This document shows, piece by piece, positions 5,138 through 11,478 of a stretch of DNA of 11,478 bases. Within the stretch, counting starts at the first letter, position 1. Every line of letters begins with the position of its first letter. The stretch is from Bacillota bacterium (lineage in GTDB: Bacteria > Bacillota > Clostridia > Peptostreptococcales > Anaerovoracaceae): NCBI GenBank assembly GCA_016302925.1, contig JAEDMR010000049.1, positions 1-11,478 on the forward strand. The letters are read 5' to 3'. The notes under the pieces are model-generated. The model worked only from the letters and a program-made list of their open reading frames with translations, had not been told where the DNA came from and did not search any database. Made by a program: the position numbers and the translations under genes.

Positions 5138-5892
5138 TGGCAGTAATTTCAATGAAACAGTTACTCGAAGCAGGTGTTCATTTCGGACACCAGACCAGAA
5201 GATGGAACCCTAAGATGGCTCCGTACATCTTCACAGAAAGAAACGGCATCTACATCATCGACTTACAGAAGACGGTAAAGAAGATCGATGAAGCGTATGA
5301 CTTCATGAAGGAAGTCGGCGCATCCGGCAAGCCAATCCTGTTTGTTGGTACCAAGAAGCAGGCGCAGCAGGCAATCAAGGACGAAGCAAACAGATGCGGA
5401 CAGTTCTACGTAAGCGAAAGATGGCTGGGCGGCATGCTGACCAACCACAAGACCATCGCGACCAGAATCAAGAGACTGAACGACATCAAGACCATGGAAG
5501 AAGACGGTACATTTGACAAGCTGTCCAAGAAGGAAGTGACCAAGCTGAGAGGCGAAATGGAAAAGCTGGAAAAGTACCTGGGCGGTATCAAGGACATGAA
5601 GGGCATGCCTGGCGCACTGTTCATCGTAGACCCGAAGAAGGAAAGAATCGCTGTGAAGGAAGCAAGAATTCTGGGCATTCCTATCGTAGGTATCGTAGAC
5701 ACCAACTGCGATCCGGACGATGTTGACTATGTAATTCCTGCAAACGATGATGCTATCAGAGCTGTTAAGCTGATCGCAGGCAGAATGGCAGATGCAGTCA
5801 TCGAAGCAAACCAGGGCGAAAGCTTTGACGAAGGCACTGCAGAAGCTGCAGAGGAAACTGCTGCTGCAGAAGCTGAAGCAACGGAAGAATAA
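5137..5892 (+). CDS. rpsB: 30S ribosomal protein S2
   Basis: Ribosomal protein uS2, a late-assembling small-subunit protein. The 251-residue product starts MAVISMKQLLEAGVHFGHQTRRWNPKM and carries the family signatures RNGIYIIDLQKT (about 36-47), RWLGGMLTN (about 95-103), PGALFIVDPKKE (about 163-174) and IPIVGIVDTNCDPDDVDYVIPANDDA (about 186-211). It ends in an acidic Ala/Glu-rich tail of about 27 residues, beyond the conserved fold. The start at 5137 is fixed by AGGAGG (5123-5128) 8 nt upstream; an in-frame ATG at 5107 would add ten unrelated residues. It is followed after 13 nt by tsf, the classic rpsB-tsf pair. Arginine is nearly always AGA, unlike the metF cluster, consistent with codon selection for high expression. 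Confidence 0.98.
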   Translation: MAVISMKQLLEAGVHFGHQTRRWNPKMAPYIFTERNGIYIIDLQKTVKKIDEAYDFMKEVGASGKPILFVGTKKQAQQAIKDEANRCGQFYVSERWLGGMLTNHKTIATRIKRLNDIKTMEEDGTFDKLSKKEVTKLRGEMEKLEKYLGGIKDMKGMPGALFIVDPKKERIAVKEARILGIPIVGIVDTNCDPDDVDYVIPANDDAIRAVKLIAGRMADAVIEANQGESFDEGTAEAAEETAAAEAEATEE

Positions 5893-5905
5893 TAGGAGGA
5901 CGAAA

Positions 5906-7003
5906 ATGGCTGTAACTGCTGCATTAGTAAAAGAATTAAGAGAAATGACCGGCGCCGGCATGATGGACTGCAAGAAGGCTCTCGTAGAGACTGACGGCAA
6001 CATCGAAGCTGCGGTTGATTTCCTAAGAGAAAAAGGACTGGCGAAGGCTGCAAAGAAGGCCGGAAGAATCGCTGCAGAAGGTCTGGTTAAGATTGCAACC
6101 GCTGAGGACGGCAAGACTGCTGCTTTAGTGGAAGTAAACTCTGAAACGGACTTCGTTTCCAAGAATGAAGAGTTCGTTGCCTTCGTAGATGGTCTGGCTA
6201 AGCTGGCATTAACTGCGGAATCCAACGATATCGAAGCGTTCAAGGCGATGGCTTTTGACGGTGCTACCGTTCAGGAAGCATTAACTGCGAAGATTGCCAA
6301 GATCGGAGAGAACATGTCCATCCGGAGAATCGAAAAGGTTTCCGGCGATGTGATCGCTTCCTACGTTCACGGCGGCGGAAGAATCGGTGTTCTGGTAGCA
6401 GGCAGCGGCGAAGCAACCGATGCTGCCAAGGCTGCACTGACGAACATCGCAATGCAGGTTGCTGCAATGAATCCGCAGTACGTCAGCAGAAACGACATTT
6501 CCGCAGATGAACTGACCAAGATCCGTTCCATCACGCTGGAAAGTGCATTAAACGATCCGTTCAGCCTGCCGAAGCCGATCTTAAATTCTCTGATCGAAAA
6601 GGCACTGGCAGATGGCTGGAGTGCAGAAGACGTAGCAATCTACGAAGAAAAGAAGAACGACAAGTCCTTCAACTTCAACTATTTACCGAACTTCCTGTCT
6701 CAGGAAGCAAAGGCAAAGCTGGCAGAACTGGCTGTTGCTGACAAGGCTGCAATCTCCGAAAACAAGATCTTTACCGGTCTGGTAGAAGGTCGTGTTTCCA
6801 AGCAGCTGAAGGAAATCTGCCTGATGGATCAGGTTTACGTCAGAGCAGAAGACGGTAAGCAGACCGTTGCCAAGTATCTGGAATCCGTAGACAAGGCTCT
6901 GTCCGTTGCAAAGGTAGTTCGTTTCGAAGTCGGCGAAGGCATCGAAAAGAAGGAAGAAAACTTTGCAGAAGAAGTAGCTGCTCAGATGGCTGCATCTAAA
7001 TAA
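5906..7003 (+). CDS. tsf: Elongation factor Ts, with a long insertion
   Basis: EF-Ts recycles EF-Tu by releasing GDP. The start at 5906 has AGGAGG (5894-5899) 6 nt upstream. Residues 1-56 form the N-terminal UBA-like domain (LVKELREMTGAGMMDCKKAL). TDFVSKNEEF (81-90) holds the Asp-Phe pair (D82, F83) that enters EF-Tu to displace magnesium. IASYVHGGGRIGVLV (150-164) and the C-terminal RFEVGEGIEKKEENFAEEVAAQ (339-360) are typical. The product has 365 residues, against about 280-300 in most bacteria. The excess is concentrated at about 217-286, between ITLESALNDP and NKIFTGLVEGR, in the coiled-coil region of subdomain C. The reading frame is intact and ends in a strong terminator. Confidence 0.97.
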   Translation: MAVTAALVKELREMTGAGMMDCKKALVETDGNIEAAVDFLREKGLAKAAKKAGRIAAEGLVKIATAEDGKTAALVEVNSETDFVSKNEEFVAFVDGLAKLALTAESNDIEAFKAMAFDGATVQEALTAKIAKIGENMSIRRIEKVSGDVIASYVHGGGRIGVLVAGSGEATDAAKAALTNIAMQVAAMNPQYVSRNDISADELTKIRSITLESALNDPFSLPKPILNSLIEKALADGWSAEDVAIYEEKKNDKSFNFNYLPNFLSQEAKAKLAELAVADKAAISENKIFTGLVEGRVSKQLKEICLMDQVYVRAEDGKQTVAKYLESVDKALSVAKVVRFEVGEGIEKKEENFAEEVAAQMAASK

Positions 7004-7061
7004 GATGACTTCTGACTGCGCAGGCTGTATCGTACAGGCTGACACAGAATGAACTGAAAAG

Positions 7062-7103
7062 AAAACCCCTGGCGTGTGGAAGACAGCATGCCGGGGTTTT
7101 TTT
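7062..7103. terminator. Intrinsic terminator after tsf, probably bidirectional
   Basis: AAACCCC-T-GGCGTG (7063-7076, one bulged T) pairs with CATGCC-GGGG-TTT (7087-7099), followed by seven T in all (7097-7103). On the minus strand the same stem is followed by TTTTCTTTT, so it could also end lrgB transcripts. It separates rpsB-tsf from any downstream translation genes. Confidence 0.92.
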
Positions 7104-7119
7104 GATGCAGAAGAGGAAG

Positions 7120-7142
7120 GTTATTCTATAATAAGTTATTCT
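7120..7142. repeat. Short direct repeat between tsf and lrgB
   Basis: GTTATTCT occurs at 7120-7127 and again at 7135-7142, with a 15-bp period, right against the lrgB stop codon. The intervening TATAATAA also allows a weak inverted repeat. No function is apparent and chance is likely in this AT-rich stretch. Confidence 0.3.
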
Positions 7143-7844
7143 TTAATACATGCCGTTCAGCAGGGGAACGATGATGACGGTCATTACACCGGCGATGGCG
7201 ATGGAAAGACTGCCCATGGCGCCTGTCACTTCACTTTCTTCCATAACCGCAGAGGTGCCGATAGCGTGACTGGAGGTTCCTGTGGCCAGGCCCCAGGCGA
7301 TATCGGACTTTAGCCGAAGCAGCTTTTTCAGGGATACTGCGAAGATGGAACCGAGGATACCGGTGAGAATCACCGCAATTACGGTACAGCCAACCACACC
7401 GCCCATCTCTTCTGCAATGGCAGTGGCGATAGGTGTGGTGACAGATTTCGGTGAAAGACTGGCATGAATGTGTGCCGGAAGACCGAAGAGTTTTCCCATT
7501 ATGAAGATGCTGGCCACGGAAGCCAGGCTGCCGGTAAAGATGCTGATCAGGATCGCTGCCATATGTCTGCGCAGCACATGAAGCTGACGGTACAGCGGGA
7601 TAGCGAAGCATACGGTGGCCGGTGTCAGGAACCATGTGATCATATCGCCGGACGGCACATAGGCTTCATATGGAATGTGAAAAAGTACAAGAAATCCAAT
7701 GATGGCTGCAACCGTCAGAAGGATGGGATTGAACAGGGGAAAGCGGACTTTTTCGGACAGGCGGCGAAACAGCAAATAGAAGCCAACCGTCAGGAAAACA
7801 CCGAAATAAGCGTTCTCTGATAAAAATGTTACGAAGTTATTCAT
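7143..7844 (-). CDS. lrgB: LrgB/CidB-family membrane protein
   Basis: A 233-residue membrane protein of the LrgB/CidB (YohK) family, the partner of holin-like LrgA; in other Firmicutes the pair affects autolysis and pyruvate or small-metabolite transport. Family motifs are clear: WFLTPATVCFAIPLYRQ (71-87), SPKSVTTPIATAIAEEMGG (131-149) and GTSSHAIGTSAVMEESEVTGAMGSL (189-213). Six to seven membrane helices are expected. The start at 7844 is chosen because AGGAGG (7851-7856) lies 6 nt upstream; a start at 7871 would add nine residues. Its first 8 nt overlap the 3' end of lrgA, which implies translational coupling. Confidence 0.95.
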   Translation of the reverse strand: MNNFVTFLSENAYFGVFLTVGFYLLFRRLSEKVRFPLFNPILLTVAAIIGFLVLFHIPYEAYVPSGDMITWFLTPATVCFAIPLYRQLHVLRRHMAAILISIFTGSLASVASIFIMGKLFGLPAHIHASLSPKSVTTPIATAIAEEMGGVVGCTVIAVILTGILGSIFAVSLKKLLRLKSDIAWGLATGTSSHAIGTSAVMEESEVTGAMGSLSIAIAGVMTVIIVPLLNGMY

Positions 7845-8214
7845 GACGTTCCTCCTTTCGGCCAGCGGCATCGCTCCGTGCGATGAAAAAATCTGCGGTC
7901 TTGCCGGTTACGGCGAAGCAGAGGAAGAAGCTGACCAGGGTGAGGATCAGAATCGGCAGAGCGTGCTCTGCCAGGAGATGGTAGCTGTCCATGAGGCCAA
8001 CGGCATAGGGGATAAACAGCATGGGCATGACAGACAGAAAAAAATCTGCCGTATGTTCCACCTGCTCCAGCTTGATCAGACCGCAGGCAAGGGCCGCAAA
8101 CATCAGGAGCATGCCCCAGACCGTGGAGGGAATGGGCAGCGGGATCAGCCAGTTGAAAAAACCGCCCAGCACGGACATCAGAAGAATTAAGAGAAATTGT
8201 TTGATAAACTGCAT
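7837..8214 (-). CDS. lrgA: LrgA/CidA-family holin-like protein
   Basis: A 125-residue membrane protein with four predicted helices of the CidA/LrgA family, resembling phage holins. The motif LIPLPIPSTVWGMLLMF (23-39) matches the family pattern PxPIPxxVxGmlLLf, and ADFFLSVMPMLFIPYAVGLM (56-75) matches the second conserved block. The C-terminus is charged (RSDAAGRKEERHE). The start at 8214 follows an AAAGGA-type site about 9 nt upstream; the longer frame to 8286 would add 24 residues of non-membrane, charged sequence over the probable promoter region. It overlaps lrgB by 8 nt. The pair is often under LytTR control in other Firmicutes; a LytTR gene lies at 4555-4884. Confidence 0.92.
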   Translation of the reverse strand: MQFIKQFLLILLMSVLGGFFNWLIPLPIPSTVWGMLLMFAALACGLIKLEQVEHTADFFLSVMPMLFIPYAVGLMDSYHLLAEHALPILILTLVSFFLCFAVTGKTADFFIARSDAAGRKEERHE

Positions 8215-8232
8215 AGCTTTTTTCCTTTTTCT

Positions 8233-8306
8233 ATGGTATAGTAATATGATAGGTATTGCGTACGGATCACCGCAGTGAAACCGCACATTATTTTAGTATA
8301 TACCAT
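8233..8306. promoter_or_regulatory. Divergent lrgA / DUF7309-like promoter region, repeats
   Basis: ATGGTATA (8233-8240) and TATACCAT (8299-8306) form an 8-bp inverted repeat, so each divergent gene has the same -10-like TATACCAT upstream of a GAAAAAGGAAA stretch. Between them ACCGCA occurs twice, at 8269-8274 and 8280-8285, 11 bp apart, one helical turn. No good -35 was found on either strand, so promoter positions remain uncertain. Confidence 0.4.
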
Positions 8307-8323
8307 TGAAATCATAATTTCAA
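8306..8323. promoter_or_regulatory. 18-bp inverted repeat upstream of the DUF7309-like gene
   Basis: TTGAAAT (8306-8312) mirrors ATTTCAA (8317-8323) around CATA. It lies 26 bp before the proposed ATG at 8350, where a repressor site or small leader hairpin could act. No T-run follows. Confidence 0.5.
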
Positions 8324-8349
8324 GAAAAAGGAAAGGGCAGACAGAAAAA

Positions 8350-9369
8350 ATGAGAAAAGAAGCAACCGCAGATCTCTGGAAAATGCTGTATGATCTGACC
8401 GACGAGCTGAAGGAACTGAAGCCGTGGGAAGATCTGTGGGACATGGACCTGATCGGTATTCAGGAAAACGGCCGGGAGGAGCCGGTATTCTGCAGTATCA
8501 TGGGCAGAAACGGGGACTGCTTCGGCATCGGCCTGTATGACGGAACCCAGGGACTTGCCAGCTTTCAGAAGTCAGCCGCAGCGCAGGACAGCGTCCAGCC
8601 TGTGGATTATATTATGATGAACCAGCAGGCACTGATCTGTTACTGGGGCGATCGGATCGATGTGCCGGAGGATCAGAAAGCCATGATCAAACAGCTGGGC
8701 AGAAAGTACCGGGGGAAGAACAACTGGCCGTTTTTCCTGTCTTTCCAGCCGCGGTTCGCACCATGGACGCCGGATGAAGAGGAAGTCCGCTTGCTGGTGG
8801 AAACCTTTGTCCAGCTCATTGAAGGGATAAAAGCCCTGCGGGAAGAGCGGGTAAAGGTGAATTTCGAAGAAGGAGAATTCTGTTTCCGATATTTCGATCT
8901 GCAGCAGATGAACTGGATGACAGCGCCGGCCCGGCTGCCGTATATCGAAGAAGCGTACGAGACCATCGAGGTGACGGACGAGGTGCTGATGAAACGGCTG
9001 GAGAAACAACCGGAAAACGGTGCGACTCTTCTGCTGGATACGGCATACCTGCATGGCATGCTGAAGGATGAAAAGTTCGACCGGCCGGTCAATCCCATGG
9101 TTCTGCTGGCGGTGGACCGGGAAAGCGGCATGATCCTCCATGTGAAGCTGCTGTCACCGGAGGAAGAGGAAGGCATGGCAGCGGCCAATTTCCTGGTGAA
9201 TTATATCGAGGCTGACGGCAGACCGGAAAAAGTGCTGGCACGAAACCCGTATATTCTGTATGCGCTGGATGAAATCTGCGAAAAGCTGAGTATCACCCTC
9301 AATGAAGCGCCGATACAGGAAATCGACATAATCATGGAAGGTATGCGGAAGCAGACCGGAAATCTGTAA
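8350..9369 (+). CDS. DUF7309/DUF6930-like protein
   Basis: A 339-residue soluble protein of unknown function. The N-terminal part (about 10-140; LWKMLYDLTDELKELKPWEDLWDMDLIGI, then CSIMGRNGDCFGIGLYDG and PFFLSFQPRFAPW) matches the DUF7309 pattern as I recall it. The C-terminal part (about 225-325; NPMVLLAVDRESGMILHVKLLSP, KVLARNPYILYALDEICEKLSITL) resembles DUF6930. No catalytic motif is evident. The ATG at 8350 is preferred because the domain begins just after it; a purine-rich AAGGAAAGGG (8328-8337) lies 12 nt upstream, rather far. The in-frame ATG at 8275 lacks a ribosome binding site and would translate through the divergent promoter region. It ends 53 nt before metF on the same strand and could be co-transcribed. 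Confidence 0.75.
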   Translation: MRKEATADLWKMLYDLTDELKELKPWEDLWDMDLIGIQENGREEPVFCSIMGRNGDCFGIGLYDGTQGLASFQKSAAAQDSVQPVDYIMMNQQALICYWGDRIDVPEDQKAMIKQLGRKYRGKNNWPFFLSFQPRFAPWTPDEEEVRLLVETFVQLIEGIKALREERVKVNFEEGEFCFRYFDLQQMNWMTAPARLPYIEEAYETIEVTDEVLMKRLEKQPENGATLLLDTAYLHGMLKDEKFDRPVNPMVLLAVDRESGMILHVKLLSPEEEEGMAAANFLVNYIEADGRPEKVLARNPYILYALDEICEKLSITLNEAPIQEIDIIMEGMRKQTGNL

Positions 9370-9422
9370 TATCAACGATATATCAGAAAAATGACATATA
9401 TGTAATAAGGAGAAGAAAGACT

Positions 9423-10307
9423 GTGAAGATCAAAGACATTTTAGCGAGAGACAAAGTAACCTTATCCTTTGAGGTATTCCCGCCGAAAAAGGGAATGCCC
9501 TTTGAACCCATCGTGACGGCAGTGGACCGGCTCTGCCAGTCCCGTCCCGATTTCATGAGCGTCACCTACGGCGCAGGGGGCGGCACCGGCCATAATACGG
9601 TGAAGATCGCCTCCCATGTGCAGAATGAACTGGGGGTAACGGCCCTGGCCCATCTGAGCTGCGTGTCCTCTACCAGGGAGCAGGTATCGGAAGCCATTGC
9701 CGAAATCAAGGCAGCAGGCATCGAAAATATCCTGGCACTCCGGGGCGACATCCCGCAGGGAGCCAGTGCCGGGGGCTATCCGGTCGGCGAATATTACCGC
9801 TACGCCAGCGATCTGGTGCAGGAAATCAAGCGGCAGGGCGATTTCTGCATCGGTGCGGCCTGCTATCCGGAGGGCCATATCGAGTGTGCCCATAAGGAGG
9901 ACGACATTGCCAACCTGAAGATCAAGGTGGACAGCGGCGTGGACTTCCTGACCACCCAGATGTTTTTCGACAACAACGTTTTATACAACTTCTTATACCG
10001 CATTCGCGAAAGAGGCATCACCGTTCCGGTCATCGCCGGCATCATGCCGATTACCAACGGGAAGCAGATTGCTCATGTAACGGAGCTGTCAGGCACCTAT
10101 GTACCGACCCGGTTTAAGGCCATCGTAGACAAATTCGGCGACAATCCGGCTGCCATGAAGCAGGCGGGCATCGCATACGCAACCGAACAGATCATCGATC
10201 TGGTGGCCAACGGCGTGAAAGCCATTCATATTTATACTATGAACAAGCCGGATGTGGCCGAAAGCATCCGCAGCAACCTGTCCTGCATCATCGGAGATGA
10301 GCAGTGA
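9423..10307 (+). CDS. metF: 5,10-methylenetetrahydrofolate reductase
   Basis: Flavin-dependent MetF, which reduces 5,10-methylene-THF to 5-methyl-THF, the methyl donor for MetH. The 294-residue TIM-barrel protein is of normal length. Visible residues: SFEVFPPKK (15-23) with the catalytic Glu at 17, TYGAGG (48-53), LRGD (106-109) with the conserved Asp at 109, CYPEGH (147-152), TQMFFD (178-183), GIMPI (206-210) and IHIYTMN (268-274). The start is GTG, with AAGGAG (9407-9412) 10 nt upstream. The gene overlaps the next by the shared A of TGATG and begins a metF-activation-metH cluster. The 53-nt gap before it holds a 10-bp palindrome (ACATATATGT, 9394-9403) but no room for a SAM or cobalamin riboswitch. 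Confidence 0.97.
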   Translation: MKIKDILARDKVTLSFEVFPPKKGMPFEPIVTAVDRLCQSRPDFMSVTYGAGGGTGHNTVKIASHVQNELGVTALAHLSCVSSTREQVSEAIAEIKAAGIENILALRGDIPQGASAGGYPVGEYYRYASDLVQEIKRQGDFCIGAACYPEGHIECAHKEDDIANLKIKVDSGVDFLTTQMFFDNNVLYNFLYRIRERGITVPVIAGIMPITNGKQIAHVTELSGTYVPTRFKAIVDKFGDNPAAMKQAGIAYATEQIIDLVANGVKAIHIYTMNKPDVAESIRSNLSCIIGDEQ

Positions 10308-11065
10308 TGGGTCCGGATGCACAGACGGAGCGGGAAAAATATCTTCGCCGGGAGGTACTGCGGTATCTGGGAATGGGGACTTCTGATCCGGAAACTGTGG
10401 ACCCGCGGATTCTGGATGGTATCGAAGCTGCGCTGGCTGAACTTCGCCGCCGGACGAGACCACGATTTCTGCACAAAATCTGTCCGCTGGATTTTCAGGG
10501 CGAGTCCGGGGAACTGCTTTCGTTCGGGGAAATGTTTTCGGTGAAGAGCCGGTCTCTGCAGGTCAATCTGAGAGACTGCAGTGAGGCAGTGCTTTTCGCG
10601 GCGACCCTGGGTGCGGAAGCGGATCAGCTGATTCGCCGGGCGTCCAGCCGGGATATCAGTCAGGGACTGATCATGGAAGCAGCGGCCACGGCCCTCATCG
10701 AGGACTTTTGTGACGGATGGCAGATGGAGATCGAGGCGGAGATGAACCGGCAGGGAAAGACCCTGCGGCCCCGGTTCTCACCGGGCTACGGCGATTTCGA
10801 CATTGCACATCAGAAGGATATGATCCGTCTGCTGGATACACCGCGGCAGCTGGGCGTCAGTCTCACAGAAGGCGGCATGCTGGCGCCGTCCAAGTCGGTG
10901 ACCGCGGTGATGGGGGCTGCCCCATGGGAGGAAGAAACGGCCGGCAGCCAGAGTGACGGCAGCGGAGAAAACGGGGGAAAAGTCAGCGGAAAGAGGCAGC
11001 GCTGCCACATTCACGGCTGCGAGGCCTGCGGTAAGAAAGACTGTCTCTACAGGAGGAACAAATAA
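10307..11065 (+). CDS. B12-dependent methionine synthase activation protein
   Basis: A 252-residue stand-alone version of the MetH reactivation domain, which in E. coli is the C-terminal part of MetH and binds S-adenosylmethionine to remethylate oxidised cobalamin. Evidence: VLFAATLGAEADQLIRR (95-111), a helical block of the family; RFSPGYGD (156-163), the SAM-binding loop; and LTEGGMLAPSKSVTAVMG (186-203). A variable low-complexity linker (about 207-231) leads to a C-terminal cysteine cluster, CHIHGCEACGKKDC (233-246), common at the end of these stand-alone proteins; its role is not clear to me. The start is the ATG overlapping the metF stop (TGATG); the GTG at 10304 is equally placed relative to GGAG (10293-10296) and would add one residue. 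Three nt separate it from metH. Confidence 0.92.
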   Translation: MGPDAQTEREKYLRREVLRYLGMGTSDPETVDPRILDGIEAALAELRRRTRPRFLHKICPLDFQGESGELLSFGEMFSVKSRSLQVNLRDCSEAVLFAATLGAEADQLIRRASSRDISQGLIMEAAATALIEDFCDGWQMEIEAEMNRQGKTLRPRFSPGYGDFDIAHQKDMIRLLDTPRQLGVSLTEGGMLAPSKSVTAVMGAAPWEEETAGSQSDGSGENGGKVSGKRQRCHIHGCEACGKKDCLYRRNK

Positions 11066-11068
11066 AAA

Positions 11069-11478
11069 ATGGCAGAAAAAATGACAGAGGTACTGGGAAC
11101 ACGAATCCTGTTTTTTGACGGCGGCATGGGAAGCATGCTGCAGCAGAAGGGCATGATCCCGGGAGAAAATACAGATATATGGAATATTACGCGTCCGGAG
11201 GATATTCAGGATGTGCAGCGGCAGTATGTGGCTGCGGGATGCGATATCCTTCTGGCCAACATGTTCGGTGCCAACCGGCTGAAGCTGGAGGGAACCGGTT
11301 ATACGGTGGAGGAGATCATCTGTGCTGCAGTGAAGAATGCCCGGATGGCTGCGGCGGATGCCGGTGAAGGGCGGCAGATCTTCGTGGGGGCTGACGTCTC
11401 TTCCACGGGCAGACTGCTGCAGCCGCTGGGAGACCTGTCTTTCGACGAAGCCTGTGATATTTACAGAGAGATCGTGAC
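11069..11478 (+). CDS. metH: Cobalamin-dependent methionine synthase, 5' part
   Basis: The first 136 residues of MetH are visible; the frame is open to the right edge. This is the homocysteine-binding methyltransferase barrel: LFFDGGMGSMLQQKG (14-28), the family DGxMGTxLQ motif, then GCDILLANMFGANRLKL (57-73) and GRLLQPLGDLSFDEA (114-128). The zinc-binding cysteines, the folate domain and the cobalamin domain lie outside the window. AGGAGG (11051-11056) is 12 nt before the ATG, inside the end of the previous gene. The common TNTF of the family is here ANMF, and the usual GPTG is SSTG. Since the reactivation domain is a separate gene just upstream, this MetH probably lacks a C-terminal activation domain (inference). 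Confidence 0.93.
   Translation, partial: MAEKMTEVLGTRILFFDGGMGSMLQQKGMIPGENTDIWNITRPEDIQDVQRQYVAAGCDILLANMFGANRLKLEGTGYTVEEIICAAVKNARMAAADAGEGRQIFVGADVSSTGRLLQPLGDLSFDEACDIYREIV

Noticed and set aside
5792..5905. 38-residue N-terminal extension of EF-Ts from an ATG inside rpsB
   Set aside because: The extension is a frame-shadow of the acidic S2 tail; the ATG at 5906 has AGGAGG and gives the canonical N-terminus.
5263..6243. Long minus-strand open frame (326 codons) across rpsB and tsf
   Set aside because: It is antisense to two certain genes with strong codon bias, has no ribosome binding site or family resemblance, and its composition follows the opposite strand.
7021..7041. Repeat CAGGCTG...CAGGCTG after tsf
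   Set aside because: A 7-nt repeat in a short spacer with a 5-bp hairpin between; nothing sets it apart from chance next to the true terminator.
9370..9422. SAM, T-box or cobalamin riboswitch before metF
   Set aside because: The gap is only 53 nt, with no helix set or terminator; any such element would have to lie upstream of the DUF gene, where none was seen.
1..11478. Mobile element, prophage, CRISPR, toxin-antitoxin or defence system
   Set aside because: No transposase, integrase, repeat array, terminal repeats or toxin-like pair was seen on either strand; the gene content is metabolic, transport and translation.

Overview
The window comes from a low-to-mid GC Bacillota genome, most likely an anaerobic member of Clostridia. 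The signs are near-perfect AGGAGG ribosome binding sites, SigA-like promoters, YfcC-family anaerobic transporters, a stand-alone LytTR regulator, an lrgAB pair, and a methionine synthase whose reactivation domain is a separate gene. No phage, IS element, CRISPR array or tRNA/rRNA gene was seen, so this looks like ordinary chromosome with some lineage-specific insertions.

Layout. (1) 1-2503, plus strand: the 3' end of a D-aminoacylase-like amidohydrolase, then a YfcC transporter and two small membrane proteins. The first transporter has a strong promoter at 357-385, overlapping inverted repeats, a terminator-like hairpin inside its leader, and very probably a non-ATG (CTG) start at 462. (2) 2528-4338: a bidirectional terminator, then on the minus strand a second, full-length YfcC paralogue, preceded by a 58-residue membrane protein. 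(3) 4555-4884, plus: a stand-alone LytTR DNA-binding protein, divergent from the 58-residue membrane protein. (4) 4931-7103, plus: the rpsB-tsf operon with a long structured leader and a strong terminator; EF-Ts carries an unusual insertion of about 65 residues. (5) 7143-8214, minus: overlapping lrgA-lrgB genes. (6) 8350-11478, plus: a DUF7309/DUF6930-like protein, then metF, a B12-dependent methionine synthase activation protein and the 5' part of metH, tightly packed.

How the genes work together. The amidohydrolase and YfcC-1 probably form an uptake-and-hydrolysis set for acylated amino acids or peptides (inference). MetF makes 5-methyltetrahydrofolate, MetH uses it to methylate homocysteine, and the separate activation protein should reductively rescue oxidised MetH cobalamin. 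RpsB and EF-Ts are translation proteins. LytTR regulators control lrgAB in other Firmicutes, so the LytTR gene about 3 kb away is a possible, unproven, regulator.

The most interesting items are the structured rpsB leader, the EF-Ts insertion, the CTG start and attenuator-like leader of YfcC-1, the loss of the conserved GMxEET segment in YfcC-1, and the divergent LytTR/mini-membrane-protein pair. All are read from sequence by eye; no alignment, folding or database search was run.
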